Shown piece after piece: positions 34,529 through 43,733 of a stretch of 64,000 nucleotides of DNA. Source of the stretch: Pseudomonas sp. MRSN 12121. GTDB taxonomy: Bacteria > Pseudomonadota > Gammaproteobacteria > Pseudomonadales > Pseudomonadaceae. Below the pieces are notes generated by a model, which saw nothing but the letters and a program-made list of their open reading frames with translations, was not told the origin of the DNA and searched no databases. The position numbers and the translations under genes are program-made. The DNA is taken from assembly GCF_000931465.1 (NCBI RefSeq), contig NZ_CP010892.1:3495388-3559387 (forward strand). Direction: 5' to 3'. How positions within the stretch are numbered: the first letter of the stretch is position 1; each line of letters starts with the position of its first letter.

Positions 34529-34679
34529 GTAGCCGCTGTCGAGCTTTAGCGAGGCTGCGACCGACTGCGCAGCAGGCGCAAACCAGCCAACGCGGTCCCC
34601 CAGACACACCCGGGACTCAGGCCTCACGGCAACTGCGTTGCCGATCGCAGCCTCGCTGGCGCTCAGCAGCGGCTACAAA
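34529..34679. repeat. Intergenic inverted-repeat element, copy C
   Basis: Second of three, with the same termini (GTAGCCGCTGTCGAGCTTTA to GGCTACAAA). Separated from copy B by 33 bp. Confidence 0.8.
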
Positions 34680-34711
34680 CACCGCGCCGGCGCTGTAACC
34701 CTGTAACCCCC

Positions 34712-34863
34712 GTAGCCGCTGTCGAGCCTTAGCGAGGCTGCGATCGACTGCGAAGCAGGCGCCAAACCAAACGACGCGGCCCCTCAGCCACACCCGGGAC
34801 TCAGGCCTCGCGGCAACTGCGTTGCCGATCGCAGCCTCGCTGGCGCTTGGCAGCGGCTACAAA
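34712..34863. repeat. Intergenic inverted-repeat element, copy D
   Basis: Third of three copies; the rest of 34318-34930 (the 613-bp gap) is repeat and spacer and holds no gene. A short GTAGCCGCACCTGG remnant follows at 34899. Confidence 0.8.
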
Positions 34864-34930
34864 CGCCGCGCCTGCCCTTCCGCCAGCACCCCGCCCCTGT
34901 AGCCGCACCTGGCGCTCACAGGCCGTGCAG

Positions 34931-37900
34931 TCAGGCTGTCAGCGGCCGTTTGCGCAGTTGCTCCAGCAGGGCTTGCAGCGGGTGCTGCAGGCCTTGTCCT
35001 TCCTGGCGCTTGACCTGGCTGCGGCAGGAATAGCCGTCGGCCAGCAGGCGGCCGCCCTGGCCATGGCGCGCCACCAGCGGCTGCCAGGACTGCTGGTAGA
35101 TGACCTGCGAAGTGGCCAGGTTACGCGCCTCGTGACCGTAGGTGCCGGACATGCCGCAGCAGCCGCTGGGCAGGACTTGCAATTTCAGCCCCAGGCGCGC
35201 GAATACCTGTTGCCACAGGCCGACGGCGCCCGGTTCGTTGGTCTTCTCCGTGCAATGCGGCAGGAACTGATACGGCTCAGCCTCGCCCGCCGCGCTCGCT
35301 TCGCCCGCCTCGGGCAGCACCCGAGCCAGCCATTCCTGGGGCAGCAACACCTCGGGAGCCTGGGCGGTGCCCAGGGTCTTGCGGTACTCCTGGCGGTAGA
35401 CCAGGGTCATCGCCGGGTCGAGCCCCACCAGCGGCACGCCGCTGGCCTGTAGCTTCAGCAGCGAGGCAGCGTTGTAGCGCGCGGCCCGGGCGAAGGCGCC
35501 GAGGAACCCCTGGACCTGCAGCGGCTTGCCATTGGGCGCGAACGGCGCGAGGTAGATCTGGAAGCCCAGGCGCTCGATCAGCTCCAGCCACTCGGCGGCC
35601 AGCGGCGTCTCGAAGAACCGGGTGAAGGCATCCTGCACCAGCACCACGCTGCGCTGGCGCTGTGCTTCGGTCAGCGCCGCCAGTTGTGCGGCGCTGGCCA
35701 TGCGCACATTGCGCCGGCGGCACACCGCCTGGAAATCCAGAGTGCTGAGCAAGGGGCTGTCGACCATCCCCGCCAGGCGCTCCAGGGCCCGGTTCACCGG
35801 CGCCGCGCTGATCAGCGCGTTGTACAGCCGTGGCAACCGCGCCAGGTAAGGAATGCTGAACTCCAGCGAGCCGATCAGGTAATCCTTCAGCGGTCGCAGG
35901 TAGCGGCCGTGGTACAGCTCGAGGAAACGCGAGCGGAATTCCGGCACGTTGACCTTGACCGGGCATTGCCCCGCGCACGACTTGCACGCCAGGCAACCGG
36001 CCATGGCGTCGTACACCTCATGGGAGAAATCCTCGCGCCCGGCGCGCCGGGCCAGGCTGTTCCAGACCCGCTGGGCCAGGTTGGACAGCCGCGCACCACC
36101 GCCTTCGAGCACATTCACCCCCTGCTCGCCCTGCAGCCGCAGCCACTCGCGGATCAGCGAGGCGCGGCCCTTGGGCGAATGGATACGGTTGCGGGTGGCC
36201 TTCCACGACGGGCACATGGCGTCGTCCGGGTCGAAGTTGTAGCAGGCGCCGTTGCCGTTGCAATGCAGGGCGCTGTCGTAGCTCTGCCAGACGCGTTCGT
36301 CGATGGTGCGATCCAGCTCGCCGCGTAGCACCACTTCGTCGACCCGGGTCAGGCGCGCCTGCGGCACCGAGGCCGGGGTGGCGATCTTGCCGGGGTTGAG
36401 CTGGTTGAACGGGTCGAAGGCCGCCTTCAGCGCCTGCAGCGCCGGGTACAGCTCGCCGAAATAGTCCGGCACGTACTGCGAGCGCAGGCCCTTGCCGTGC
36501 TCGCCCCACAGCAGGCCGCCATGCTTGTGGGTCAGCGCCGCGACCGCATCGGAAATCGGCTGGATCAGCGCCGCCTGGGCCGGGTCCTTCATGTCCAGGA
36601 TCGGCCGCACATGCAGCACCCCGGCGTCGACGTGGCCGAACATGCCGTATTGCAGGCCATGGCCGTCGAGCAGCGCACGGAATTCGAGAATGTAGTCCGC
36701 CAGGTTCTCCGGCGGCACCGCGGTGTCTTCGACGAAGGGCTGCGGCCGCGCCTCGCCCTGGACGTTGCCCAGCAGGCCGACCGCGCGCTTGCGCATGGCG
36801 TACACCTGGTTCACCGCCTGGGCGCCGATGGCCAGGGTATGGCCCAGGCGCACCACCGAGTTGTCTTGCTGCAAATGGCGGACGAAGGCGTCGACCCGCT
36901 GCTCCAGCTCGTCCTGGTCGTCGCCGCTGAACTCGATCAGGTTGATGCCCAGGGTCGGGGCCTCGGCCTGCTCGGGGAAATAACGCGCCACCCCGTGCCA
37001 GACGATGTCCTGCATGGCCAGCAGCAGCACTTTGGAATCCACCGTCTCGATCGACAGCGGCTTGAGTTCCATCAGCGCCTTGGCATCGCGCAGCGCGTCC
37101 ATGAAGCCGGCATAACGCACGTTGACCAGGATCGAGTGCTTGGGAATCGGCAGCACGTTCAGCCGCGCCTCGACGATAAAGCCCAGGGAGCCTTCGGAGC
37201 CGCACAGCACGCTGTTGAGGTTGAAGCGCTCTGTGCCCTCGCGCAGGTGCGCCAGGTCGTAGCCGGTCAGGCAGCGGTTGAGCTTGGGAAAGATCGCCTC
37301 GATCAGTTCGGCCTGGCTGTCAGCGATGCCTTGGGCGCAGCGATAGACCTCGCCGATGCGGTCGTCGCGGGCGGTTTCGTCGCTCAGTCGCTGATTGTCG
37401 ATGGACGCGGTATCCAGGCGGCTGCCGTCCAGCAGCACGGTGCTCAGTTCCAGCACGTGGTCGCGGGTCTTGCCGTAGGTGCAGCTGCCCTGGCCGCTGG
37501 CGTCGGTGTTGATCATGCCGCCGACGGTGGCGCGGTTGGAGGTCGACAGCTCCGGGGCGAAGAACAGGCCGTGGGGCTTGAGGGCGGCGTTGAGCTGGTC
37601 CTTGACCACCCCGCTCTGCACCCGCACCCAGCGCTCCTCGACATTGATTTCGAGGATGCGGTTCATGTGCCGGGACAGGTCGACCACCACCCCGTCGGTC
37701 AGCGACTGGCCGTTGGTGCCGGTGCCGCCGCCCCGCGGGGTCAGCACCACCTGGCGGTGTTCCGGGCGCGCCGCCAGCGTGGCCAGCAGCTCGACGTCCG
37801 CGGCGTCCCGGGGAAAGACCGCGGCTTGCGGCACACGCTGGTAGATCGAGTTGTCGGTGGCCAACACCGTGCGCAGGCCCAGGCCGCGGGCGATTTCGCC

Positions 37901-37984
37901 GCGAAAGCCGGCAGCGGCCAGGGCGTCGAGGAAGGCCTGGTAGTGCGCCAGCAGGTCGCGTTCGGGGGCAAGCGAAGCAATCAT
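34931..37984 (-). CDS. ydiJ: D-2-hydroxyglutarate dehydrogenase YdiJ type (FAD + Fe-S)
   Basis: A 1017-residue flavoprotein, length as E. coli YdiJ. An N-terminal FAD-binding 4 domain has GGGTGTNGQSLTDGVVVDLS and TVGGMINTDASGQGSCTYGK; a linked oxidase domain follows. The C-terminal half has a 4Fe-4S ferredoxin site CLACKSCAGQCPVKVN near residue 670 and CCG motifs (SGCCGMSGTYG) near 960. YdiJ oxidises D-2-hydroxyglutarate to 2-oxoglutarate. The start at 37984 has AGGAC upstream; longer frames are unsupported. Divergent from a LysR gene. Confidence 0.88.
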   Translation of the reverse strand: MIASLAPERDLLAHYQAFLDALAAAGFRGEIARGLGLRTVLATDNSIYQRVPQAAVFPRDAADVELLATLAARPEHRQVVLTPRGGGTGTNGQSLTDGVVVDLSRHMNRILEINVEERWVRVQSGVVKDQLNAALKPHGLFFAPELSTSNRATVGGMINTDASGQGSCTYGKTRDHVLELSTVLLDGSRLDTASIDNQRLSDETARDDRIGEVYRCAQGIADSQAELIEAIFPKLNRCLTGYDLAHLREGTERFNLNSVLCGSEGSLGFIVEARLNVLPIPKHSILVNVRYAGFMDALRDAKALMELKPLSIETVDSKVLLLAMQDIVWHGVARYFPEQAEAPTLGINLIEFSGDDQDELEQRVDAFVRHLQQDNSVVRLGHTLAIGAQAVNQVYAMRKRAVGLLGNVQGEARPQPFVEDTAVPPENLADYILEFRALLDGHGLQYGMFGHVDAGVLHVRPILDMKDPAQAALIQPISDAVAALTHKHGGLLWGEHGKGLRSQYVPDYFGELYPALQALKAAFDPFNQLNPGKIATPASVPQARLTRVDEVVLRGELDRTIDERVWQSYDSALHCNGNGACYNFDPDDAMCPSWKATRNRIHSPKGRASLIREWLRLQGEQGVNVLEGGGARLSNLAQRVWNSLARRAGREDFSHEVYDAMAGCLACKSCAGQCPVKVNVPEFRSRFLELYHGRYLRPLKDYLIGSLEFSIPYLARLPRLYNALISAAPVNRALERLAGMVDSPLLSTLDFQAVCRRRNVRMASAAQLAALTEAQRQRSVVLVQDAFTRFFETPLAAEWLELIERLGFQIYLAPFAPNGKPLQVQGFLGAFARAARYNAASLLKLQASGVPLVGLDPAMTLVYRQEYRKTLGTAQAPEVLLPQEWLARVLPEAGEASAAGEAEPYQFLPHCTEKTNEPGAVGLWQQVFARLGLKLQVLPSGCCGMSGTYGHEARNLATSQVIYQQSWQPLVARHGQGGRLLADGYSCRSQVKRQEGQGLQHPLQALLEQLRKRPLTA

Positions 37985-38143
37985 CAAAAAAGTCCTGACA
38001 GAGAAAAAGGCCCGGCGCTGCATGCAAAACACGTATGCTTGCACGCGCTCCTCGAGCGGCAGAATAGGCAGTGGCGCGCATTTTCCGCTGTCTGCGCCCT
38101 ACGGACAAATGTATTTCCTGCGGCCTTTGCATGAGCTTTATGA

Positions 38144-39046
38144 ATGAACCCGAGACGCCTGACCCCCTCGATGTCGGTGCTGCTGGCCTTCGAGGCCGCC
38201 GCCCGCCACGGCAGTTTCACCAAGGCCGCCGAAGAGCTGGCGCTGACCCAGAGCGCCGTCAGCCGCCAGGTCCAGGCCCTGGAATCCTTGCTCGAAGTGC
38301 CGCTGTTCAACCGCGACGGCCGGCATATCGAACTGACCGCCGCCGGCGCCCTGTACCACCACGAACTGGCGGCGGCCCTGGCGCGGATCCGCAACGCCAC
38401 CCTGCAGACCATCGCCCACAAGGCCGGGGGCGGCCCGCTGCACCTGGCGGTGCTGCCGACCTTCGGCTCGAAATGGCTGCTGCCGCGCATGCATGACTTT
38501 TACGCGAGCCATCCCGGCACCCTGGTGCATATCCACTCGCGCATCGTCAGCACCGACCTGTCCAAGGACACCGGCGACATGCACGCGATCATCTGCGCCG
38601 GCACCGGCCAGTGGCCCGGCTACGAAGCGCATCGGCTGCTCTCGGAAAAACTCACGGTGGTGGCCAGCCCCAGGGCCCTGCCCGATCACGCCTTGATGAG
38701 CGCCGCCGAGGTGACGCAGCAACTGCTGTTGCATGTGGTGTCGCGCCCCGACGCCTGGCCGCAATGGTTCGAGCAGAACGGCCTGCAGCAGCGGACCATG
38801 CGCATGGGCCCGGGCTTCGAGCTGACCGCGCACCTGATCCAGGCGGTGGTCGCCGGCATCGGTATCGGCCTGGTGCCGCGGATCCTGGTGCAGGACGAGA
38901 TCCTCAGCGGCGAGCTGGTGGCGCTATTCGATCCGGTGGACAGCGGCCGCGGCTATTACCTGGCCTACCCCACCCGCTACCAGCACCTGCCTTCGCTACA
39001 GGCCTTCAGCCACTGGCTGCTGTCGATCCCCTTCCCCGACAGCTGA
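38144..39046 (+). CDS. LysR-family regulator (GcvA-like)
   Basis: A 300-residue regulator. The N-terminal helix-turn-helix is GSFTKAAEELALTQSAVSRQ near residue 24. The effector-binding domain has the GcvA-type start LHLAVLPTFGSKWLLPRM. Divergent from ydiJ with a 159-bp gap, so likely its regulator. The inducer is unknown. Confidence 0.88.
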   Translation: MNPRRLTPSMSVLLAFEAAARHGSFTKAAEELALTQSAVSRQVQALESLLEVPLFNRDGRHIELTAAGALYHHELAAALARIRNATLQTIAHKAGGGPLHLAVLPTFGSKWLLPRMHDFYASHPGTLVHIHSRIVSTDLSKDTGDMHAIICAGTGQWPGYEAHRLLSEKLTVVASPRALPDHALMSAAEVTQQLLLHVVSRPDAWPQWFEQNGLQQRTMRMGPGFELTAHLIQAVVAGIGIGLVPRILVQDEILSGELVALFDPVDSGRGYYLAYPTRYQHLPSLQAFSHWLLSIPFPDS

Positions 39047-39052
39047 GCCCAC

Positions 39053-39823
39053 TCAGTCGTATTCGGCCTCTTCATGCTCGCCCAGCAGGCGCCGCTGACG
39101 CGCCGATGCGGCGGCCAGCACCTCGGGGTTGAAGCGCCAGTGCAGGTAGGGCGAAAACTTCTGCGCCACCATGCGCCGGCCGTAATGCACTTGCAGCAGG
39201 TAGCGGCTGCGCCCGGCCGTGCGGTTGTCGCTGCCGGCATGCCAGAGCTCGCTGCGAAACATCAGCGCGTCGCCGGCGCCACACAGCACCGCCTGCGCCG
39301 CCCGGCCCTGCCACTGCGTCTCGCCGGGCCGCGGCGCGCGCCCGGCCCGATGGCTGCCCGGCACCACCCGGGTCGGGCACAGGTCCGGGTCGATAGCGTC
39401 GAGGTACAGGTGGCAGGTGCAAATCTGCATCGGCAGCTCGAACCCCGGGTCGGCCAACAGCCGCCGCGGCAGCGCCATGGCCAGGTAGTCCAGGTGCAAT
39501 CCCGTTCCACGGAAGCCGGGATGACAACGCCAGGCGGTCTGGCCGATGACATGGCAGTCGGCGCCCAGCGCCGCCTCGGCCAGTTCGATGACCCCGGGCG
39601 GGTCGAGAAAAGGCAGCCACAGCGGGTCGCGATTGAACACGCATTTGTAGTGATCGAGCAGGCCGCTGTAGTCCCAGTGTTGCGCTTGCAGGCCATCGAT
39701 GGCCTGGCGCAGCAGGCGAACCTGCGCCGCCTCCAGCACCCCGGGCAGCAGCACGAAACCGTCGCGGTGCAGGGCCTGCAGGCGTTCGGCGGTCAGGATC
39801 GGCGGGGTCGACTCGACGGGCAT
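39053..39823 (-). CDS. Phytanoyl-CoA dioxygenase (PhyH) family protein
   Basis: A 256-residue Fe(II)/2-oxoglutarate oxygenase. The iron ligands are His110 and Asp112 in TGLHLDYLAM and His about 158 in VVPGSHRAG; an Arg in GRSRYLLQVHYG may bind 2-oxoglutarate. It would hydroxylate a small molecule not predictable here. The ATG at 39823 lies 5 bp after the stop of the small upstream gene. These two form an operon convergent with the LysR gene. Confidence 0.85.
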   Translation of the reverse strand: MPVESTPPILTAERLQALHRDGFVLLPGVLEAAQVRLLRQAIDGLQAQHWDYSGLLDHYKCVFNRDPLWLPFLDPPGVIELAEAALGADCHVIGQTAWRCHPGFRGTGLHLDYLAMALPRRLLADPGFELPMQICTCHLYLDAIDPDLCPTRVVPGSHRAGRAPRPGETQWQGRAAQAVLCGAGDALMFRSELWHAGSDNRTAGRSRYLLQVHYGRRMVAQKFSPYLHWRFNPEVLAAASARQRRLLGEHEEAEYD

Positions 39824-39828
39824 GGCGG

Positions 39829-40059
39829 CTAGTCGATAGGGCCGATATTGATCGAACGGTCGCTGCCCAACCCCGGCACCCGGGCCAGCACCTCGACGGG
39901 CGTGGTCGCGGAAAACTCGATGACGTAGCCCATGCCGCTGCCGTCTTCCTCCATGGCGACGACCCAGCGGGCCACCTCGTCGGGGTTCAGGTTCAGCGCC
40001 TGCGCCGTCTTGCGCTGGCGGCGTTCTTCGAGCGTTTCGTCCAGGGAGTCGTCGTTCAT
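39829..40059 (-). CDS. Small acidic hypothetical protein
   Basis: A 76-residue protein (NDDSLDETLEERRQRKTAQA, then a short beta region GYVIEFSATTPVEVLARVPG). ATG 40059 is 9 bases after a GGAGG; a TTG at 40068 sits directly on that GGAGG and is not a good start. It lies 5 bp upstream of the PhyH gene, so it is probably expressed with it. I do not recognise a family. Confidence 0.65.
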   Translation of the reverse strand: MNDDSLDETLEERRQRKTAQALNLNPDEVARWVVAMEEDGSGMGYVIEFSATTPVEVLARVPGLGSDRSINIGPID

Positions 40060-40117
40060 CTGGCTCAACCTCCGGCGTCTGGCATCTCGTGCGGGCCGGG
40101 TTCGGCCCTCTCACCAG

Positions 40118-40145
40118 CTGTGAAAACCATTGTCGGCAAAAGTTG
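40118..40145 (-). promoter_or_regulatory. ECF/AlgU-like promoter of the PhyH operon, with 5' hairpin
   Basis: On the minus strand CAACTT (40145-40140), 16 bases, TCACAG (40123-40118). Just after the predicted start, GGGCCG-AACC-CGGCCC (40108-40093) is a perfect hairpin, as seen at the other sites of this group. Confidence 0.4.
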
Positions 40146-40317
40146 AATCACGCTCGTGGCGCCGTGACGAACGGCAGCGGGCAGGCATTTTTATCGACGG
40201 TCCGGTAGCGAGTTTTCTTTCGAGCGTTTCAGAAAGCGCCTAAAGCGCGGCGGCGGGTCGCGGCCCTAGCATCGGGGCTGATCCCAAGGCCGAGGCCGTC
40301 CCTGTGTCGACAAAACC

Positions 40318-41700
40318 ATGCGTCTGCTGAAAAGCTCCGATCCTGATGCCTGGCGGGCGCAGGATCCGCACAGCGCCCACAGCCAGGTGCGCCTGGCGCT
40401 GCAAGGCCACCGTTCGAGCCTCGGCGGGCTGGATCGGTTGATGCGCGAACACCCGGGCATCCACAGCGACCGGGAGATCCTGGCCGCGGTGAGGAACGGC
40501 GACTGGGTGCTGGTCAGCGACGCTCCGGCCACGGGTGGCCTGGTCTGCCCGCTCCTTGAGCCGGAGCCGGTCTATCTGCGACAGGACCCCTGGCCCGAGC
40601 CCGTTCCCCGCACCGATCGGGTCTTCGCCAAGTCCGCCAGCACCGCGCCCTGGGGCACCACCCAGGCCGGCTCCAGCCGCGAGCCGGCGGCGAACTTCGG
40701 CAAGACCCTGCTCATGGCCTCCTCCACGACCGAGACCGGCCTGGGCAGGATCGCCGGCGAGCTGATCCTCAGGAGTTTCGCCTGGTCCCTGGAGCTGGCC
40801 GGCACCGCGGCAAAAGGCGTCGCGGGCCCGGCCGGACAGGTCCTGCTGCTGGCTCTGACCCCGACCGTGCTCGGCGACGACACCTTCTACAGCGAAGAAC
40901 AACTACGCCAACTGCGCGCCGCCACTACCCGCGTGCGCTTCCAGTTCCGCCGCGACAGCCAGGGCCTGCTGCAGGTCTACGGCATCCACACCAGCGCCCG
41001 GTCGGGCCAGGACCGCGTCCCGGTGATCAAGGCCCACTGGAACGCGGAAAAAAGCGCGATGCAGGCCCATCTCGGCACCCTCACCATTACCTGGACCCCG
41101 CACAGCGGCCCGGTGGTCACGGCGCCGACCCGCTACCCCGGCCTCCCCGACAAACTGCCGACCCTGATGGTCCACCCCATCGCCGAAGGCGACGACAGCC
41201 AGCTCCAGGGCGCGCCCCTCGATGAACTCAAGGTCGAAGACTGCATCGTCACCTTCCCCGCCAACAGCGGCATCAGGTCGCTGTACCTGGTCTTCGCCAA
41301 GCCGATGGTCAACCCGCTGGAAGTGGGCCCGGCGAACGACCTGAGCAGCAGGAGCGCGAAGGATGGGTTGGATATTGATCACATTCCTTCGCAGAAGGCG
41401 TTGGAAGTTTTTTTGAAGGCAAACGATCCACGTATAAAAAATGAAAAAATCCAAGACTATTTGCGTAAAGCCCCGAGCATCGCGATCCCGCGTAAGGTGC
41501 ACCAGAAATACAGCGCAACGTATGGCGGCAGGAATACCAAGACCCAGCAGGCCGAGGATGCCGCCGACCTGCGTACAGCCGTAGATACTAATCTCGATGC
41601 GATGAAGCCTTATCTGCTCGAAGAAGGTTTTACCGAAGAGCAAATCGAAACGGCGCGCACCCACCTGCATAATCTCCACCAGAAACAGGGTTGGTATTGA
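40318..41700 (+). CDS. S-type pyocin-domain toxin with nuclease-like tip
   Basis: A 460-residue polymorphic toxin. Residues about 165-345 match the S-type pyocin translocation domain ([20 protein letters not shown]). The last 110 residues are the probable toxin: [10 protein letters not shown] (Asp354, His355) and [17 protein letters not shown] (His395), a pattern suggesting an HNH/ENDO VII-like nuclease. The tip is markedly richer in A and T than the body from about 41360, as expected of exchanged toxin ends. There is no receptor-binding domain or signal peptide, and no clear ribosome site before ATG 40318. Four immunity-like genes follow. Delivery route is unknown. Confidence 0.8.
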   Translation: MRLLKSSDPDAWRAQDPHSAHSQVRLALQGHRSSLGGLDRLMREHPGIHSDREILAAVRNGDWVLVSDAPATGGLVCPLLEPEPVYLRQDPWPEPVPRTDRVFAKSASTAPWGTTQAGSSREPAANFGKTLLMASSTTETGLGRIAGELILRSFAWSLELAGTAAKGVAGPAGQVLLLALTPTVLGDDTFYSEEQLRQLRAATTRVRFQFRRDSQGLLQVYGIHTSARSGQDRVPVIKAHWNAEKSAMQAHLGTLTITWTPHSGPVVTAPTRYPGLPDKLPTLMVHPIAEGDDSQLQGAPLDELKVEDCIVTFPANSGIRSLYLVFAKPMVNPLEVGPANDLSSRSAKDGLDIDHIPSQKALEVFLKANDPRIKNEKIQDYLRKAPSIAIPRKVHQKYSATYGGRNTKTQQAEDAADLRTAVDTNLDAMKPYLLEEGFTEEQIETARTHLHNLHQKQGWY

Positions 41701-41701
41701 T

Positions 41702-42175
41702 ATGAACGCAGCAACTATTGATGACTTGGTTAAAAGCCTCGGACGTACTTACCCCGAAATGATTGCTTCAGGGATGTATCTTCCAGGCGGGCCACCTAAA
41801 GGCATTTTCGAGGACAGTGACACAGTGGCAGTGTCACCTGAGCCTGGAATCGAATTAGGTTTTTGGGCCAGTAGCCAACGCTTTGAAATGCTGTTCATCA
41901 GCTTGCTGGAGAGCTTCCAAGGGGAGTCAATCTACAAGGGGAGTCTTCCCTACCAACTTGAAAAGCGAATGGATCAGGGCTGGATACGTTCCCGGTATGG
42001 AGAGCCTTTAGAGTCAAGAGCACCGTTCAAAATGCCCATACGCGGCATGACAGGAGGGTGGGATATTTATCGTTTGCCGAGCATCCCCAAAGGGACTAAG
42101 GCGGTTTTTAAATACAATGCCGAAATGAAGGTTGAAGATGTAGTGTTCGAGCTGAACGAAAGATCCCATGCTTAG
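41702..42175 (+). CDS. Probable immunity protein, copy 1
   Basis: A 157-residue protein, first of four tandem paralogues behind the toxin, starting 1 bp after its stop. It has the pattern [20 protein letters not shown], then [16 protein letters not shown], and ends [11 protein letters not shown]. It looks like the DUF6392 family, tentatively. The position and low GC fit an immunity gene for the tip of the toxin. Soluble, no signal peptide. Confidence 0.75.
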   Translation: MNAATIDDLVKSLGRTYPEMIASGMYLPGGPPKGIFEDSDTVAVSPEPGIELGFWASSQRFEMLFISLLESFQGESIYKGSLPYQLEKRMDQGWIRSRYGEPLESRAPFKMPIRGMTGGWDIYRLPSIPKGTKAVFKYNAEMKVEDVVFELNERSHA

Positions 42176-42188
42176 CTCTGCAGGGACG

Positions 42189-42674
42189 ATGCTGATTGAT
42201 GTGAACGCCGCAATGATTGATGACTTGCTTAAAAGCCTCGGGCGTACCTATCCCGAACTGGTTGCCTCTGGGATACATCTCCCCGGCGGTCCGCCAACAG
42301 GTATTTTCGAGGACAGCGATACCAGAGCCATGTCTCCAGAGACAGGTATCGAGCTTGAGTTCTGGGCCAGTACCCAACGCTTTGAAGCCTTATATATCTC
42401 CTTGCTAAAGCGCTTCCCAGAACAATCAACCTACAAGGGAAAACTGCCCTACCACCTCGAAATCAAGATGAACCAGAAATGGGTCAGATCCCATCACGGT
42501 AAACCCTTGGAATCAGGAGCCCCCTATAGAATTCCGGTGCTAGGTATGACTGGCGGCTGGGATGCCTATCGACTTGCAGGGTTTCCCAAACATATCCATG
42601 TGCGGTTCAAGTACACCGTCGACATGGACGTGGAAGGGATCGTATTCAGGCTGAATGAAAAATCACACGCTTAG
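42189..42674 (+). CDS. Probable immunity protein, copy 2
   Basis: A 161-residue paralogue. AGGGACG upstream supports ATG 42189; GTG 42201 aligns with the start of copy 1. It shares [20 protein letters not shown] with copy 3 more than copy 1, so the copies are mosaic. It could protect against variant toxin tips. Confidence 0.75.
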   Translation: MLIDVNAAMIDDLLKSLGRTYPELVASGIHLPGGPPTGIFEDSDTRAMSPETGIELEFWASTQRFEALYISLLKRFPEQSTYKGKLPYHLEIKMNQKWVRSHHGKPLESGAPYRIPVLGMTGGWDAYRLAGFPKHIHVRFKYTVDMDVEGIVFRLNEKSHA

Positions 42675-43146
42675 CTCTACCGCCATGACCGATGATCTGG
42701 TTAAAGCGCTCGGGCGTACTTATTCCGAAATGATTGCCTCCGGAATGTATCTTCCCGGCGAGCCACCGAGAGGTATGTTTGAGGATGTCGATACCATAGC
42801 CATGTGGCCTGGGGCCGGTATTGAGCTTGAGTTTTGGGCCAGTACTCAACGCTTTGAAGCTTTATATATCTCCCTACAAAAGAGCTTTCCCGAGGAGTCA
42901 ATCTACAAAGGGATCCTGCCCTACCAACTCATATCGAAGATGAGCCGGGACTGGGTTAGATCCCGGTTTGGCCCACCATTGGAATCAGGCGCACCTTATA
43001 GAATCCCGGTACTGGGCATGACAGGTGGATGGGACGTTTATCGCCTCCCCGGTATTCCGAAAAGTACTCAAGTGGCATTTAAATACAACGTTGAAATGGA
43101 CGTGGAAATGGTGGTGTTCGAACTGAATGAAAAATCACACGCTTAG
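42655..43146 (+). CDS. Probable immunity protein, copy 3
   Basis: A 163-residue paralogue whose start overlaps copy 2 by 20 bp at the repeated junction ATGAAAAATCACACGCTTAG; a second start at 42685 is possible. Core motifs [40 protein letters not shown] and [18 protein letters not shown] match the other copies. Confidence 0.75.
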   Translation: MKNHTLSSTAMTDDLVKALGRTYSEMIASGMYLPGEPPRGMFEDVDTIAMWPGAGIELEFWASTQRFEALYISLQKSFPEESIYKGILPYQLISKMSRDWVRSRFGPPLESGAPYRIPVLGMTGGWDVYRLPGIPKSTQVAFKYNVEMDVEMVVFELNEKSHA

Positions 43147-43613
43147 TTCTACCGCCATGCTCGATGATCTGATTAAAGCGCTCGGACGCACTTATCCCGA
43201 AATGATCGCCTCAGGTATGTATCTCCCAGGAGGACCACCAAAGGGCATCTTTGATGACAGCGACAGGGTGACCGTGTCGCCGGAGCCTGGGATCGAATTG
43301 GGTTTTTGGGCCAGTACTCAACGTTTTGAGAACTTGTTTATTACCTTTCTTGAGGGTTTTGAAGGAGAGCCCATATACCGAGGGAACCTTCCCTACCAGC
43401 TCAAAACGAAGATGAACCAGAAGTGGGTTAGATCCCAATATGGTGAGCCTCTGGAGAGCGCCTTATAGAGTTCCTATCTCCGGCATGACAGGCGGTTGGG
43501 ATGCTTATCGTTTTCCAGGCATGTCCAAGAGCATCAATGTGTTGTTCAAGTACACCGTTGAAATGGAGGTAGAAGGCATCGTCTTCAGGCTGAACGAAAA
43601 ATCCCACGCTTAG
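43127..43613 (+). pseudogene. Frameshifted immunity copy 4
   Basis: It starts at the same repeated junction. The first frame reads [20 protein letters not shown] to GEPLES, then stops at 43468. After position 43455 a 5-bp deletion (relative to copies 2 and 3, of TCAGG or equivalent) shifts the frame; in the other frame the rest reads [20 protein letters not shown] and ends EKSHA at 43613. Closest to copy 1 (KGIF.DSD, ELGFWAS). If a 113-residue product is made, it lacks the C-terminal third. Confidence 0.85.
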
Positions 43614-43733
43614 TTCCGCCGCCACGATCGGCGCCTTTGTTAAAATTCCGGCCCTGATAGCAACTCGCTCATTTCTGGAGTCCGTCTTCCGGTTTGCGTT
43701 TGATGTTGTACCCACCCGTCCGAGCACCTGTCA

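Noticed and set aside
34343..34863. CRISPR-like regular repeats
   Set aside because: Units are ~152 bp with internal inverted ends and no variable 30-40 bp spacers; no cas genes.
40060..40317. SOS (LexA) or pyocin-type P-box control upstream of the toxin
   Set aside because: No CTG-N10-CAG or P-box seen; the ECF-like site there points the other way.
43620..43650. Remnant of a fifth immunity copy
   Set aside because: ACGATCGGCGCCTTTGTTAAAA resembles the start of copy 1 (ACTATTGATGACTTGGTTAAAA), but the match is too short and stops after about 25 bases.
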